This document shows, piece by piece, positions 31,262 to 43,627 of a stretch of DNA of 64,000 nucleotides. How positions within the stretch are numbered: position 1 is the stretch's first letter; each line of letters begins with the position of its first letter. Made by a program: the position numbers and the translations under genes. The notes under the pieces are model-generated. The model worked only from the letters and a program-made list of their open reading frames with translations, was not told where the DNA came from and did no database searches. Origin of the DNA: UBA6164 sp964344155 (GTDB taxonomy: Bacteria; Patescibacteriota; Gracilibacteria; BD1-5; UBA6164); contig CAYFMG010000004.1 in the NCBI GenBank assembly GCA_964344155.1, positions 1 to 64,000 on the forward strand, in the 5' to 3' direction.

Positions 31262-31690
31262 TTACAAGAAAGACTGATATTTTTTATTGAATAAGGTACA
31301 ATAAAATACTTCTTTTAGGTCTTCAGATATATATTCTTCATGTTTTTCTATATCATTTATATCATAAAACCCTGCCTCACTCCACTCTTCTCAATGAGAA
31401 CAGTTTTCTTTATCTACATTTAAATAATCATCTACATTTTTTACTTTGAACAAAAATTGTAAACTTATATCATTATTTATGCTTATATACTCCTTAAATC
31501 ATATAAACTTATCTATTTCTGGCCTTATTCACAGCTCTTCTGTTACTTCCCTATAAAAAGTATCCTCTATTTTTTCTCCTTTTTCTTGAGTTCATCATGG
31601 CAACATAAAAAGTCCACATGTAGAATCTTTTACCAAGAAAATTTTATGTCACTTCATGATAATTGCTCTTGCTTTAATATATGTATGCAT
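31262..31690 (-). CDS. Nudix hydrolase
   Basis: 142 residues with a Nudix box starting GGTQEKGEKIEDTFYREVTE and ending ELGI (about residues 37-60). The Glu residues bind the metal that hydrolyses a nucleoside diphosphate-X bond. The substrate cannot be told. It starts 3 bp after the stop of the polymorphic-toxin gene, so the two are probably cotranscribed. No immunity-protein feature is seen in it. It resembles MutT/NTP pyrophosphohydrolases in length. Confidence 0.88.
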
Positions 31691-31693
31691 AGG

Positions 31694-34600
31694 TTAGTAA
31701 TTAGGGTATAAAGTCTCTACTTGAAAATCAAGATTTCAAGTTTCATCATACTTTCCTCAAATTTCAAGTTCTATCTCTTTTCAATTATCTAATTTTATTT
31801 TATGTATTATTGGTGTAGATTCTTTTTTTAATGGTTTTTCTGGTCATACTATTTTTGTTTTTATATTTTCTTCTTTTTTAAGCTTGTAATTATAAGGTCC
31901 CATTTCTTTGTAACCTAAATAATTTTCTAATTTTCTAACAGGTGCATTTTTCCAATATCTTGATCATTCTCTAAAATACTCAGGTAATCAATATTTTTTT
32001 AATAATATATTTTTTATTTCTTTTTCTGTTTTTACATAAGTCTCTATTATATCTTGTTCTGTAAAATCTGAAGGGAATAAAGATGAATCCTTTGTCATAT
32101 GTCTTGGCCATCTACCAGGGTTTATAATAGTATTTCATTTATATGTAGTTATTTTTACTTTTAACTTTTTATCTTCATCTAAACTTGCGTACTCATTATA
32201 ATCAACCTCTCTCCATCAATTATTATCACCATCTTTTTTAACAGCTACTCTTATATCTCACTTTTCTAACAGCTTCTCTACTTCTCCCATATTATGTAAT
32301 CATCAAGTCAATCTACCATTATCCCAATCTCAATAATTAACATGATATAATCCTGATACATTTTTAACATCATTTTCTCTATATAATAATACTGCTTCTT
32401 CTATTTTATTTTTATTTTGCCTTATTCTGTTAGGATTACTAAGTCATGGTATTAAACTTGTTTTTAATATTTCTTTCTGAGCTTCCATTTTAGCTTCAAA
32501 TCTATTTATTTTCCCTTTTAATTCATTTACTTTTGTAATAAATTTTTTATATCATTTTGATCACTTTATTTTTCACCATGAAACCTTTGCACTTCTTGTT
32601 GTTGCAGCTAAAGCTGCTCATTCGGCTACTAATACTTTTGCATATGATGTTACATATCCTCACCAGTATTCTCCATTTTCTATCTTGTCTAAATTTCATA
32701 ATACTTCATTCAAAGACTCATATACCTCTTTTGATTCTGAAAGAAATTTATCTACTTCTTGATTTACTTTTCTTCACTCATTTTCTATATCATCTAAAGC
32801 TTTTTCCATAACCAAGTCTCCCATTCTATCATTTCTTATTTCTTTGTTTATTTTTGCTGCTCAAACAGCTAACCATTTTCAAGCTCTCTTAAATCAATTA
32901 GCCATAGATTCAGCTGTTCAGTATCATATATCTACTAATACTCCTGGAGTTTCTATTAATCCAGTTGCAGAATCTTTTGTTGCTTGAAGAGCTCAGTCTC
33001 AGTATCATTTAATAAATTGTTTACTAGATAATCATATTTGTTTTAAATGTTCTAAATCTAGATTTCTACTATTATTAACAACTACAGGTTCTAATACCTT
33101 TTCTTCTCTTCTAGGACTTCAATAAACAGTTCTTTGTCTAGGTTTATTACTTACTATAACTTTTTGTACTTTTTCTTTTGTATCTTCTTTTATCTGCTCT
33201 TTTGTTTCTTCCGGTTTTTCTATTTTTTCTTCTACTTTTTCAATTGGTTCTGGATCTTGCACCTGATTATCTACTCAACTGTTACCTGTTTTATCCCAAA
33301 TAACTCACTCTTGTCATGATATTTTTTCTTCTGTTTCTCAAGGTTTTCAAGTTATTCAATCATCTAGTCATCCTCATACTCAAGGAGCACTTATAGATTC
33401 AGGAGGTCAATCAATCTTCATTTTTTCATCAATCATTTGTGAAATATCTTCTGCTTCTTCTATAATATCTTTTATAATTTCTCAAACCCCTCAACCTACA
33501 TTATCTATTGCTTCCCTTAATCTTTCTTCTTCTTGTTTCCTTTTTGCTTCCTCTTCCTGTTTTCTTTTAGCTTCTTGTTCAGCTTTTTTTCTAGCTTCTT
33601 CAGCTTTTCTCTGAGCTTCCTGTTCTATTCTTTTTTCATACTCATTTTTTACTTTTTGATCTATTTCTCAAGTTTTATATGTTTTTGTTCATCCTGTACC
33701 TTTTCTAATTTTGAAATATACTTCTCATTTTTCATTAGTATATTTTCATAAATATGTTATTTTGTAATTATAGTTTCATTTTGGTATTAATACAGTATTT
33801 CCTGCTTTATCTTTTCATTTTATATGTCCTCCACTTCATCATGTTGAGATCAATTGTAATACATTACTTGTTTTTGATCTAGCAAAATAAGCATCTTTTA
33901 AATTGATAGTTTGTCAATTACTTAATTCTACCAAATAGCTTCATTGTGTTTTTCATATATATGCAAATACTCATGATGATGTATGATCTATAATATCTAA
34001 GTAATCTGAATTATTAACCATTACGTTCAGATCAAGTAAATCTTCTTGTGATATTATTCAATCAAGTATTAATTCTACTTCATCATTTGTTATATATATA
34101 TTAGATTTTGGATCAGCAAGTAGTCATTGAACTATTTCATCATCAAGTTTTCAGTCTTTTATTGCCTGAATAACCCTATCAGATAATCATTTTGCTACTC
34201 TAGGTGATATATCAAGGATTACTGATCAAACTTTTGTTGTAAAACTATATAATATATTGGCTCAACTTGTATCTTTTAGTGTTATATTATATGTATGTGG
34301 TTTATATAATTTTTCAAAGTTGTCTATACGTATATATCTACCATCTTGTATTGAGAAATACTCACTATGTTCACTATAGTTTATTGAATCAATACTAGAA
34401 ATATTGGTAGCTTGCATATCTAAGTATAAAGCTTTGAAACTACCATTATTATTGTTTACTTCAATATATGAATCTCATGGTAATACTGTTTTATCTATGT
34501 ATATTTCATGAACTTTGTGTTCTACTGTTTCATGTGTTTTAATACTTCTTCAAGAAAAAATAGAGCTCGATACATCTTGATGTGTTACTTCACTTGTTAT

Positions 34601-34762
34601 ATTTTCAAATCATAAACTTAAGGCATTAACATTTGTAGTTATTCATGTTCATAAAATAACAGCTAACAAGTGTTGTTTTGTTAAATATTTTAAATCTGAT
34701 ATTTTATTATTAAAACTATTATTATACTCCTGTTTTTGTTGTATTAAATTATTATTCATCAT
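31694..34762 (-). CDS. probable polymorphic toxin with EndoU-like C-terminal nuclease domain
   Basis: 1022 residues. An N-terminal membrane anchor or signal (about 29-48, HLLAVILGTGITTNVNALSL) precedes a beta-rich region (50-330). A long Lys/Glu/Ala coiled coil (about 345-400, EQEAQRKAEEARKKAEQEAK) leads to Gly/Pro-rich linkers (420-520). A pretoxin-like helical segment (about 560-690, SATGLIETPGVLVDIYGTAE; ENGEYWGGYVTSYAKVLVAE) comes next. The C-terminus (about 800-930) has GGLHNMGEVEKLL, RWPRHMTKDSSLFPSDFTEQ and DII, which resemble the His and K...STxFPxxW motifs of bacterial EndoU (PF14436). The EndoU call is by eye. Its start overlaps the stop of the beta-rich gene upstream by 11 bp. No immunity gene is recognised. 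Confidence 0.65.
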
Positions 34763-36005
34763 TTTTTGTAATTATAGAAGTAAAATTTTTTGTTAAGTTA
34801 AAGAATGCTTGTGTATCATCCTTTTCTCAGGGTCTTCTTTCATCTATATGTTTTACTCATAGTGTTGCTACAACTCAGTTATAAAACTCGTGTATATATC
34901 AAACTTCTGATTTAACTCTTTGTTTTTCTTTTTCTAATTCAGCATAATATTGATTATTAGCGTTTACTTGATGTAGCATTTTTACCTTTGCTTTAGGATA
35001 ATATTTTGTTTCTTTTTGTTTATCATACATAGAGTTATATGTTGTTCTATCTACTCACACTCAAATATCAAATCTTGTTTTTTCTCATGCTTGTAAAACT
35101 GTTCAAATTTCTCAAGAATATGTTTTTCATCCTCTTTCTCATCCTTGTATTAAATTTTGATCAAACTCAAAAGCATTGTTTCTTATCTCATATCACACAT
35201 TTCAATAATCTATATTTTTTGATTTATATGCTCCTCCTCCTACATATACCTCTTTTATAATATTATGATTTATAGGAGCATTCCATTTTGCAAATAATCC
35301 CTTTTCTTTCATTCTTGAAGTTTTTGTTTCTCATATACTTGAAAAGGTAGAATCTATATTTTCTTCTAATTTTTGTACTCAAACTACTATTTTTGATTTA
35401 AATGGGTAATTTAATTCTTCTCATATTTGAGCTAATACTTTTCTATGTTTTTTTCCTGTTTCTACTCATACATATCATCTTGTTGTTTTTCTTAACTGAG
35501 TGGATGCTCATGCTTTAAATATTGTATCTTCTCTTGATTTTTCTACTCAAAAGTCAATTTGTTGTTTTCCGTTTGATAAATTAACATCATAAGATAATGT
35601 TGGTGATAGTTTTTTAGAATTTCTAGAATAATTTACTCAACTACTAACCGTATGAGAGTCTTGCCAACTACTTTTTCTTTTTTGTTCTCTATTATAGCTA
35701 TTTATATATTTTTGCTCTACTTTCTTATTTTTTACATAAACATTATTTCAGTCCACTCTTATTCAGTTCTCTTTCATTAATTTCAAAAGATAATTATTAT
35801 AATTTTGAGTATATTTTTGTTTTTGCTCTTTACTTACTTGTGGCATACCAAAATTTCACAGAGGTTCTGCTTCTATATTTGGGGCTACTGCTACTATAAG
35901 TATAACTGATAAAACCTTATTTTTTGTTGAATCTTTTATTTTTTGTATTTTTGTTTCCTGAGAAATAGTATTATTATGTTCTCTTTTTTCTAAGCTATTA
36001 TTCAT
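34752..36005 (-). CDS. secreted beta-rich protein, possibly barrel-like
   Basis: 417 residues. A cytoplasmic N-terminal tail of 32 residues is followed by a hydrophobic export segment (KVLSVILIVAVAPNIEAEPL). From residue 110 on, alternating polar/hydrophobic strands repeat (SPTLSYDVNLSNGKQQIDFG, TIFKAGASTQLRKTTRGYVG, FKSKIVVGVQKLEENIDS), as in beta-barrel or beta-sandwich surface proteins. I recognise no family. Its stop overlaps the start of the EndoU-like toxin, so it may anchor or export that protein. This is inference from gene order only. Confidence 0.7.
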
Positions 36006-36078
36006 AATATTAAATTTAAAAAATAATTGCTCTTTACTTTATAAAAGGACCCTTAGAAAAAAACTGACAAAAAAAGAA

Positions 36079-36112
36079 AAAGATATAAATTTTTAAAAAT
36101 TTATATCTTTTT
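36079..36112 (-). terminator. terminator of the NACHT gene
   Basis: AAAGATATAAATTTTT pairs with AAAAATTTATATCTTT. The stop codon of the gene is in the loop region. Confidence 0.8.
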
Positions 36113-39100
36113 CTGTTATTCTTATGTTTAGATTTCTTAATATTTCTAGAAATTTTGTGTATAATTCATTATTTTCTTTCAATACTTCTCTCGGTGTTTT
36201 CTTTAAAAATCTATAAACAAGATCTTGTTTATTATTTTTTACTAATATATTTAATAAAGTTCATAATCCTGTTAAATCTTCAGTTAAAATTATAGTATTT
36301 AGAAATACTAATAAGTTGTCTTCATCTATTTCTATATTTTTATTTATTAATTCTTTATATATTTTTATTTTTAATAAAACTTCTCATTTTTTAAAAACTT
36401 CAATATTAACAAACCTTTGTAGCATAACCTCTGCTTGTCATTCAATAATAAATAAAAATTTTTTTACATATTCTATAAGTTCTGGTTCTCAAGTACCTAA
36501 TAAATTCCTAAAAGTGCTTGTTAATTGTCTATATTTTTCTCTATGTATCAGCCATTGTATGTTTTCTTTTATAAGTTCTATATTTCACTTGTATCAAATT
36601 TTATACATTTCTATAAGGAAATCTATCCATATTAATTGTCTTTCAGTATTTTCTCTATCATATTTTCATAACTTTTCTTTAACTTTATCTGTTAAAATGT
36701 CTTTATATCAAAAACTTAATATTGTTGTTGTTAATCTAACTGGTATTGTTTTTTCAATTAGCTTATAAAATCATTTTAAAACTAACTGTTTATTTTTTTC
36801 TGGTTTTTCTTTTAATAAATCTATATAAATTGATTCAATTTCTTCATATCAATTTATTTCATACATTTTATTAATATAATCTTCTATTTCTTCTAAAACT
36901 TTAGTTTTATTGTTTATATAGGGACTCTTATATAGTTGCATATAAAAAACTCATCACCATTTATATTTATTTTTCAAGAAATCTAAAAAATCTTCTAAAT
37001 ATTCTTTTTTTCATTGTTCTAATAAACTAACATATAAAACTCAAATATCAAAATAAATATTTTCATCTTCTATAAAACCTAACAATTCATCTACTTCTTC
37101 TTTTATAAACTCAAAGTAACCATTTTCTACCAGTTTAGTATATATTGATAATTTATGTTCTTCTTCTAAGTTTATTTTATTATTTTTTATTCAATCTATA
37201 ATATTTAATACTCTTTTCTTATTTCTACTATCAATTACTTGTTCTATAGTATACTCAACATTTTTTTTCAATTGTTTAGAATACTTTATGTTAAAGCCTA
37301 TAACTATATTTTTTTTACTTTTTTGTTTTATTTTTTTAGAATATATATCTTTAATACCTATTAATTCTTCTTTATATCAGAATTTATCCAAAATATTTCA
37401 ACCTATCATAGATAAATTATAAAATATATCATCATATTTGAAAAGTCATTTTAATAGTTTATTTAACTTTATAAATTTTGACTCATTAAATAGTATTTCA
37501 GAATAAAGTAATATTATATGCCTTAATTCTTCTACATTTCTTCATTTTTTTATTTCTTTAAATATATATTTCTCTCAATCCTTAATATCTGATAAATATT
37601 CAGCTAAAAAATATTCTTGAAATGATTTATGAATAAAACTATATTTTTCTTCTCTTTCTTTTTTAAAAAGAACAGCATAACTTTGAACTACATCATCTGG
37701 TATTTTGTCCATAACCCCATTTTCTATATCAAATGCTATTTTAGATAAATGTGGTAAATAATTTTTTACACAAAAATATTCATTCTCTCAGTTATGTTCT
37801 ATTAATATACTTATAAATATTTTTTTATATAATTGTGCTCTATTATTAATATTTTCTAAATTTCATTCAAATGATAATTTTACAATAAAAAATAAAATTA
37901 ATGGTGTTGATTTTAATTCCTCTTCTATTATATTTTTTCATAAAAATTCTTCTATTTCTTTTATTTTTTTTGTTACATCTTCTTCTTTAATACCTAATCA
38001 AATTAAACGATCTTTTATAAAAATATCTATTTCTTCTTCACTTAACTCATCAAATCATATTGAATTATATTTATCGGTAGGATATTCATTGAACTCTGAT
38101 TTACGTGATCATAAAATAACTTTTAGATTAACTATATGTTGTTTTTCTAATAATTTTTGTTTTATATCTTCTTTATAAATAGTATCAAGCTCATCTATTC
38201 CATCAAAAAATATTACTATATTTTTAGAAAGAAATCTTTGCCCTATTAGTTGTATAGCACTTTCAATTTCTCAAATTATACTATCATAACTATCACTTTT
38301 ACCATAATCTTTTGCTCTATAAAAAAGTGGTATAAAATCTTTATACTCTATATTTGTATCTATTTCTTCTTTTATTTTAGCTAGTTGTGTTGATTTTCAT
38401 TCTCATACATTTGCTAGAAATACACTTACCTTACTTTCATTTAATATACTACTAGTAAAAACTGATACTTTTTTATAATAATCCTCTTCTACTAACTCTC
38501 TTCATTTTTTTTCTTTTAATTTTCCTATTTCTTTATCAGTTTTTCTTTTATAGGTATAGAATCATCTATCTATTGTTTCTCAAGCTTTTACTAAATCATC
38601 TAAAGATTTATCAAATATATCCTGTGCTCTTTGCTCTGATTTTCTTAGTACATCTACTAATTGCCTGAAATACTCTTTTTCTTCCTTTGTTATATTTGAT
38701 GGATGTATGTCTATTTGTTTTAATTTTAATAAATATATGTCTGATAACCTACTTATCTCTTTTATATTTCTATAATAATCCCCTAATGTATATTCATTTC
38801 TTTCTTTTCTTCTATTAAGGTAAGCTGTTTTTTGTTTTTCTTTTTCATCTTTTCTTTTATCTTTTAATAACTCAAAAATTTCTAACTTTTCTTTTTCTGT
38901 ATTACTTTCTAGTGATTTATATAAAAAATCACTTATTTTTTCAACATAATATTTATCTTCAAATAAATATTCTCTTTCTAACAAATTAGCTAAACAAAAA
39001 TAACTTATATCAAAATTTTCTGAGTTTAAGTATTCTAGGTATAAATCTGGGTTATCTTTGAAATAATTATTTAATCAATTTTGAGTATTTTTTAAGTCTA

Positions 39101-39878
39101 GATTTTCTGCTATTCAAAATATACTCTTTATTTCTCTTTCATTTTCTAAAGTCACTCTTAGATACGTATTCTCATTTCATACAACTTGAAACCAACCCGT
39201 TTTACTTTCATCTACGTAGAAATCAATATAATCATATCATTTTCTTTCAAAATCCTTTTCATCTGCTAATAAACTTTCATTTAATTGTATTCATTTTATT
39301 TTCATTGCATGAGCATATGACCTATTTCAAATCATCAATACATCCTCTCATATATTCTCTAAAATAATATCATCTGCTACTTGATTAAATTCTCATTGAA
39401 CTTCTAATAAAGCTCATCATTCATCTAATCACTTATCTGTTCACTGTAATCATCATCATAAAGTTTTATATCATTTTTCATTTAATACCTCTATAGTTTG
39501 TTTTGATCTGTTATTAATTTCTCAATCTTCATCTCAGAATATATATATTCTTTTTCAATAATTAGATAAAAAATTATCTAATTTTGATCAAATAAAAGAA
39601 CTTTTATCTACTTGTTTTAGTTTATCTCTTTGCCTTCATTCTTCTGTTCAAAAACCACTTAATGCTATATTATCACTTCAAGTTGATTTATCTATATCTA
39701 AATGCCTAAATAAATAAAATCTATTAAAACTAGGAGTTTCTTCTATATACTCCTTTAGGCTTTTATTATTTATTATATTAACTACTTCATTAGAAACACT
39801 ATCAAATACAACTTGTTTTTCTGATACCTGAGTTTTTTTTGTAGCTAATAACTGATTATTTTTATTTATTTCCTTCAT
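36093..39878 (-). CDS. NACHT/STAND-type NTPase
   Basis: 1261 residues. The N-terminal 250 residues (NYGKRIYIFGDEDGEINNRS, DVLMIGNRSYAHAMKIKG) are unassigned. A coiled-coil stretch follows (about 290-440), then the NTPase: Walker A VFLANVGEGKSTQLAKI (about 489) and Walker B NIVIFFDGIDELD (about 558). An ELKSTPLILFFIVKLSF segment with downstream FIHKSFQEYFLAEYL is typical of NACHT proteins. The C-terminal 500 residues form a helical-repeat-like sensor region. Such proteins in bacteria often act in antiphage defence (Avs, bNACHT), but the role here is inferred. The ATG at 39878 is preferred; an upstream ATG at 39893 lies inside a terminator hairpin. Confidence 0.82.
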
Positions 39879-39883
39879 AAAAA

Positions 39884-39922
39884 ATATGTACAATAACTAT
39901 TTTAGTTATTGTACATATTTTT
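39884..39922 (-). terminator. terminator of the GHMP-kinase-like gene
   Basis: AATATGTACAATAACTA pairs with TAGTTATTGTACATATT around a short loop, with A and T flanks. Confidence 0.8.
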
Positions 39923-39940
39923 CTTATTTTGTCAATAGTA

Positions 39941-41671
39941 TTAAAATCTATCTAATATAGCTATTTTTAATTTTACGTCACTCATTACTATTTTAAAATC
40001 CGTAATACTTCAAGTACAGCTTATATTTAATTTATACCCTGTTTTAGAATCTATAAATTTAATAAATGGTAGTATTATTTTTCAAACCATTTCATTTTTA
40101 TTTTTAGAGTAACTTGATATAGATAAATCTTTATTTAAAATCTCTTTTGAAGAAGATTCTAATAATTTTATTAAAATTTCTATCGTTGTCGTTTGAGAAT
40201 GTATATCTTTTGATGTAAGTTTCTTTCAGTCTAAATATATTTTATTACTTATCATATCAAATAATAATCACTCTTTTTCGGCCTCTATTATGTCATTATA
40301 ATCTCATATATAAGTTTTTCATTTATTATCCTTATATTTATATTTAGTATTATCTATATATTTAGAATATATTTCTTTTGTTATAAATTGATCAACTTTT
40401 ACTCAATCACTAGAAACTCAATCATCAAATGAACTATACTCTAATTCTATATTTGGAAAAGATCATTTCAAGTCTAATATTGATTTTTTAATAGCTTCTC
40501 TAGAACTTCAAAGAGGTGTTACTATTAAATATCCCCCACCTATCTTTCATGAACAAACTGGTGCTACACCTATTTTTTGTCATATATTATTAGTATTTTT
40601 TCTAAAGTAATAAATAAAGTCTTCTGCAAAATTACTTTGTTTTTCTATTAAAGATGTTGAATACCTATACTCATTAGCACTATGAATAAAGTCATCTACT
40701 AAATTTTGATCATATCAATAACTATATAATTTAGAAAGAGATCTTATCATTTTAGCACTTGATAAAGTTATGTTTGATATATGATTCTTTTTTACTTCTT
40801 TCTTATCTGTAAAATTAGAAAACAAATTATTATTTTCTCAAATTATATCTGTTTTTATAAAATCAGCTAACTCATATAAATTATTTACTCAAGAATGTTT
40901 ATATGATTCTATGTTTTTAGTATTTGTTTGTAATCAAGTAAACACCATACAATAATCAAAAGGTAGCTCTTGTGTAACTATTGGTCATGCATAATTTTCT
41001 GAGAAATAAACTGCTTTTTGGTTTAAGTCTGATAATTTAAAATCTTTATTTTCTATTTTATTTGATATTAAGTAAAAAGGTCAAATACTATTATTTAATA
41101 CTGATAATCAAGTTTGACCTATAGTATTTCAATACCTACTTAAATATTCAAACTGTAATGCTTTTTCAAAAACCTTATCTTTTTTTCAAAACTCTACAAA
41201 TTCACTATAATTATCTAATTCTTCTGTAGTTAAACTATTTGATAAAATAGATAACCCCGTAGCAAAAATACTAGAAAATGTCCCAAAAAATCAAAAAGAA
41301 TGTCATCTTGTTGTTTCTGATAAAATTTCTATTTCAACTCAAAAATCTTTTATATTAAAAAGTTTTTTCACTAGTTCTCATAGCTTATCATTTTCTTCAG
41401 ATATATTGATAAATTCCTGTTTTATAAATTTTTCTTGAGATATATCATAATAATTTATATTACCAAACTTTATAGATTTTTCTTTTGTTTTATTAAATCA
41501 TACATAACATTTTAAATTTATTTTTTGTACAATAAATGCAAAATTTGATCTATTTCAGTATCATCAAGGAGCCCAAGGAAAAGAGAAGTTTCAAGAAACA
41601 ACTAAATCATTCCTAGAAAAAAAATCCCTATATTCTTTACTATTATTTTTTTCTAAATATATTGAGTTCAT
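39941..41671 (-). CDS. GHMP-kinase-like protein
   Basis: 576 residues. An N-terminal FSFPWAPGGYGNRSN corresponds to the APGxxxxxGxH-type first motif. A Gly/Ser-rich loop GHSFGFFGTFSSIFATGLSI (about 113-132) corresponds to the phosphate-binding PxxxGLGSSA motif. A C-terminal PVCSGKIGGGYLIVTP corresponds to motif 3. This order is that of GHMP sugar or mevalonate-type kinases, but motifs 1 and 2 are degenerate. Substrate unknown. It follows the Nudix gene at 41700 by 28 bp, suggesting one pathway. The 60 C-terminal residues are beta-rich. Confidence 0.6.
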
Positions 41672-41699
41672 AAAAAAATTTAAAGTATAATAATTTGTA

Positions 41700-42356
41700 T
41701 TATACTTTAATTTTATCTAAAATCAAGTTCTTGTAATCACCTATTAAATCTAAAAGATCTTTTGTATATAGATTTTTATTCTTTTTTATCTCCTCTTCTA
41801 TTCAATCTAATGGTAATTTTACAACTTGTTTTGCTTCTCAATCTGGAAAAGATTCAATTTCTCAATTATATAATCAAAAATACATTCATGAATTAAAAGC
41901 CCTTTTATAATTTGGATTAGATTCAACATCAACAAATATTTTTTTATTACCTATTATTTGTAATACTGCTTTTTTTGATAAATCAATTGTAGTTAATAAA
42001 GTTTTAAATTCACTATCATTCTCAGCAACTATCGAATCCACTCATACTTCCTCATTTAATTCCCTAATTATTGTTTGATTATAACTATCTCAACTTGAAA
42101 CATGTCATCAAACAGTTTTATCTATAAGTCATGGAGAATCATAAGTATCTCATCTTTTTACTAGAAATACTTCTTGTTTATCATTAACCAAAAAAGCTCA
42201 CACACTTCTAACCATACGAGTAATTTCTCATTTTTCTAAATATTCTTTTTTTATTTCCTCTTGAAAACTTTTTCTTTCTTGAATTCAAAGAAAAGTTCAA
42301 TCCAAATCAAAAATATCTAAAAACTCTTCCCTATTATCTCACTCAGTTTTATTCAT
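41700..42356 (-). CDS. Nudix hydrolase with N-terminal extension
   Basis: 218 residues. An N-terminal EEFLDIFDLDGTFLGIQERK is typical of Nudix proteins related to IPP isomerase and YfcD. The Nudix box VGGHVSSGDSYNQTIIRELN ends EEVGV (about 88-111) and has Asp where the first Glu is usual. A VKLPLDGIEEEIKKNKN tail follows. Many conserved glycines are TGA. It precedes the GHMP-kinase-like gene. The pairing hints at small-molecule phosphate metabolism (sugar or isoprenoid), but the substrate is not visible from sequence. Confidence 0.85.
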
Positions 42357-42422
42357 AGTAAATATAATTATTTTATAAAGTAATTATATCATAATTATTA
42401 AAAAAAGAAAAAAACTGAAAAA

Positions 42423-42453
42423 AATAGATATGTACTTATTGTACATATCTATT
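42423..42453 (-). terminator. hairpin terminator of the immunophilin gene
   Basis: AATAGATATGTAC pairs with GTACATATCTATT, immediately after the stop of the cyclophilin-SlyD gene. Same core as at 31141 and 39884. Confidence 0.7.
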
Positions 42454-42454
42454 C

Positions 42455-43609
42455 CTATTTAATATCAACTAATTCAACATCAAAATTAAGAGTTTTTCAT
42501 GCTAAAGGATGTGTGTTTTTTATAGTAACTGATAATTCATCTGTTTTTAATATTTCTATTTCTCATTGTGCTGTTGGAAGTTTCTCTCATACCTCTAATT
42601 TAATTCATGCGTCTATAAAAGATTGTAGTTGTAGTTTAGATATTTTAACTTCTTCTTCTCAATAAGCCATTTCTGGAGATAATTTTAAAGATTTTTTATC
42701 ACCTATTTTCATTCATACAACTCCAGCATCAAATCATGGAATCATTTGCCCTGCTCAAACAGTAAAACCTAAAGGTTCTCCTCTATCTAAACTAGAATCA
42801 AATTTTTCTCCATCTTCAAAAGTACCTGTATAATGAACAGAAACCGTATCTCCATCCTCAACTGCTTTAGTTTTTTTAGCTTCTTTTTCAGCTGCTTTAG
42901 CTTCTTCAATTTCTTTTAGTGTGGCATCTAAATCAAAATCATAATCAACAAAACTAGAACCGTTATATTCTTTTATTTCTATAGAAATAATTTTTATATC
43001 TTTTTCTGGTTTATCGTTAGCTCATGTTTTTGTTTTAGCTATTTTATCTACATTGTCTTCTCATTCTACAACCTGCCCAAAAACAGAATGTTTGTTGTCT
43101 AAGAAGTTATTATCAACTTGGTTTATAAAAAATTGACTACCGTTTGTATTAGGTCCAGCATTTGCCATTGATATAGAGTATGCTATATTTCTTAAGTCTA
43201 AATTAAATTCATCTTCAAAATTTTCACCATAAATACTTTCTCCTCCTCTACCTGTACCATCTGGATCACCTCATTGAATCATAAAATCTTTTATAACTCT
43301 ATGAAAAGTTACATCATCATAGTATCATTTTTTAGCTAAACCTATAAAATTTGTAGTAGTTACAGGAACTAGGTCTGTAAATAATCTTAATTTAATTGTA
43401 CCATTTGTTGTTTTCATAATAGCAACAACATCTCATTTTTGTAATTCTCTAGTTTGTATAAAGCTCATATTTTCTTTTTTGTTAGTATCTAAATTTGTTT
43501 GTGTAGAAGTGTTTTGCGATCCTTCTACCATTTTATCACCATTATCTTCTTTTTTAGAACAAGAAACTGTAAAAATAGCAATAGTTAATAAAATAAGTAT
43601 TTTCTTCAT
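42455..43609 (-). CDS. dual immunophilin lipoprotein: cyclophilin fused to SlyD-type FKBP
   Basis: 384 residues. A lipoprotein signal (MKKILILLTIAIFTVSCSKK, lipobox TVSC) anchors it outside the membrane. A complete cyclophilin domain (about 60-225) has FHRVIKDFMIQGGDPDGTGR, SMANAGPNTNGSQFFINQ and LDNKHSVFGQVVEG, including the catalytic Arg of FHRV. Then VEDGDTVSVHYTGTFEDGEK begins an FKBP of SlyD type with its inserted flap domain, ending NTHPLAGKTLNFDVELVDIK. Both halves catalyse prolyl cis-trans isomerisation, so it is probably a folding factor for exported proteins. Fusions of the two families are uncommon. A terminator follows. Confidence 0.9.
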
Positions 43610-43627
43610 AGCACCTTATATTAATAA

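Noticed and set aside
39879..39893. Upstream ATG of the NACHT gene (MYIFF extension)
   Set aside because: It falls inside the hairpin terminator of the preceding gene; the ATG at 39878 directly after the hairpin is the better start.
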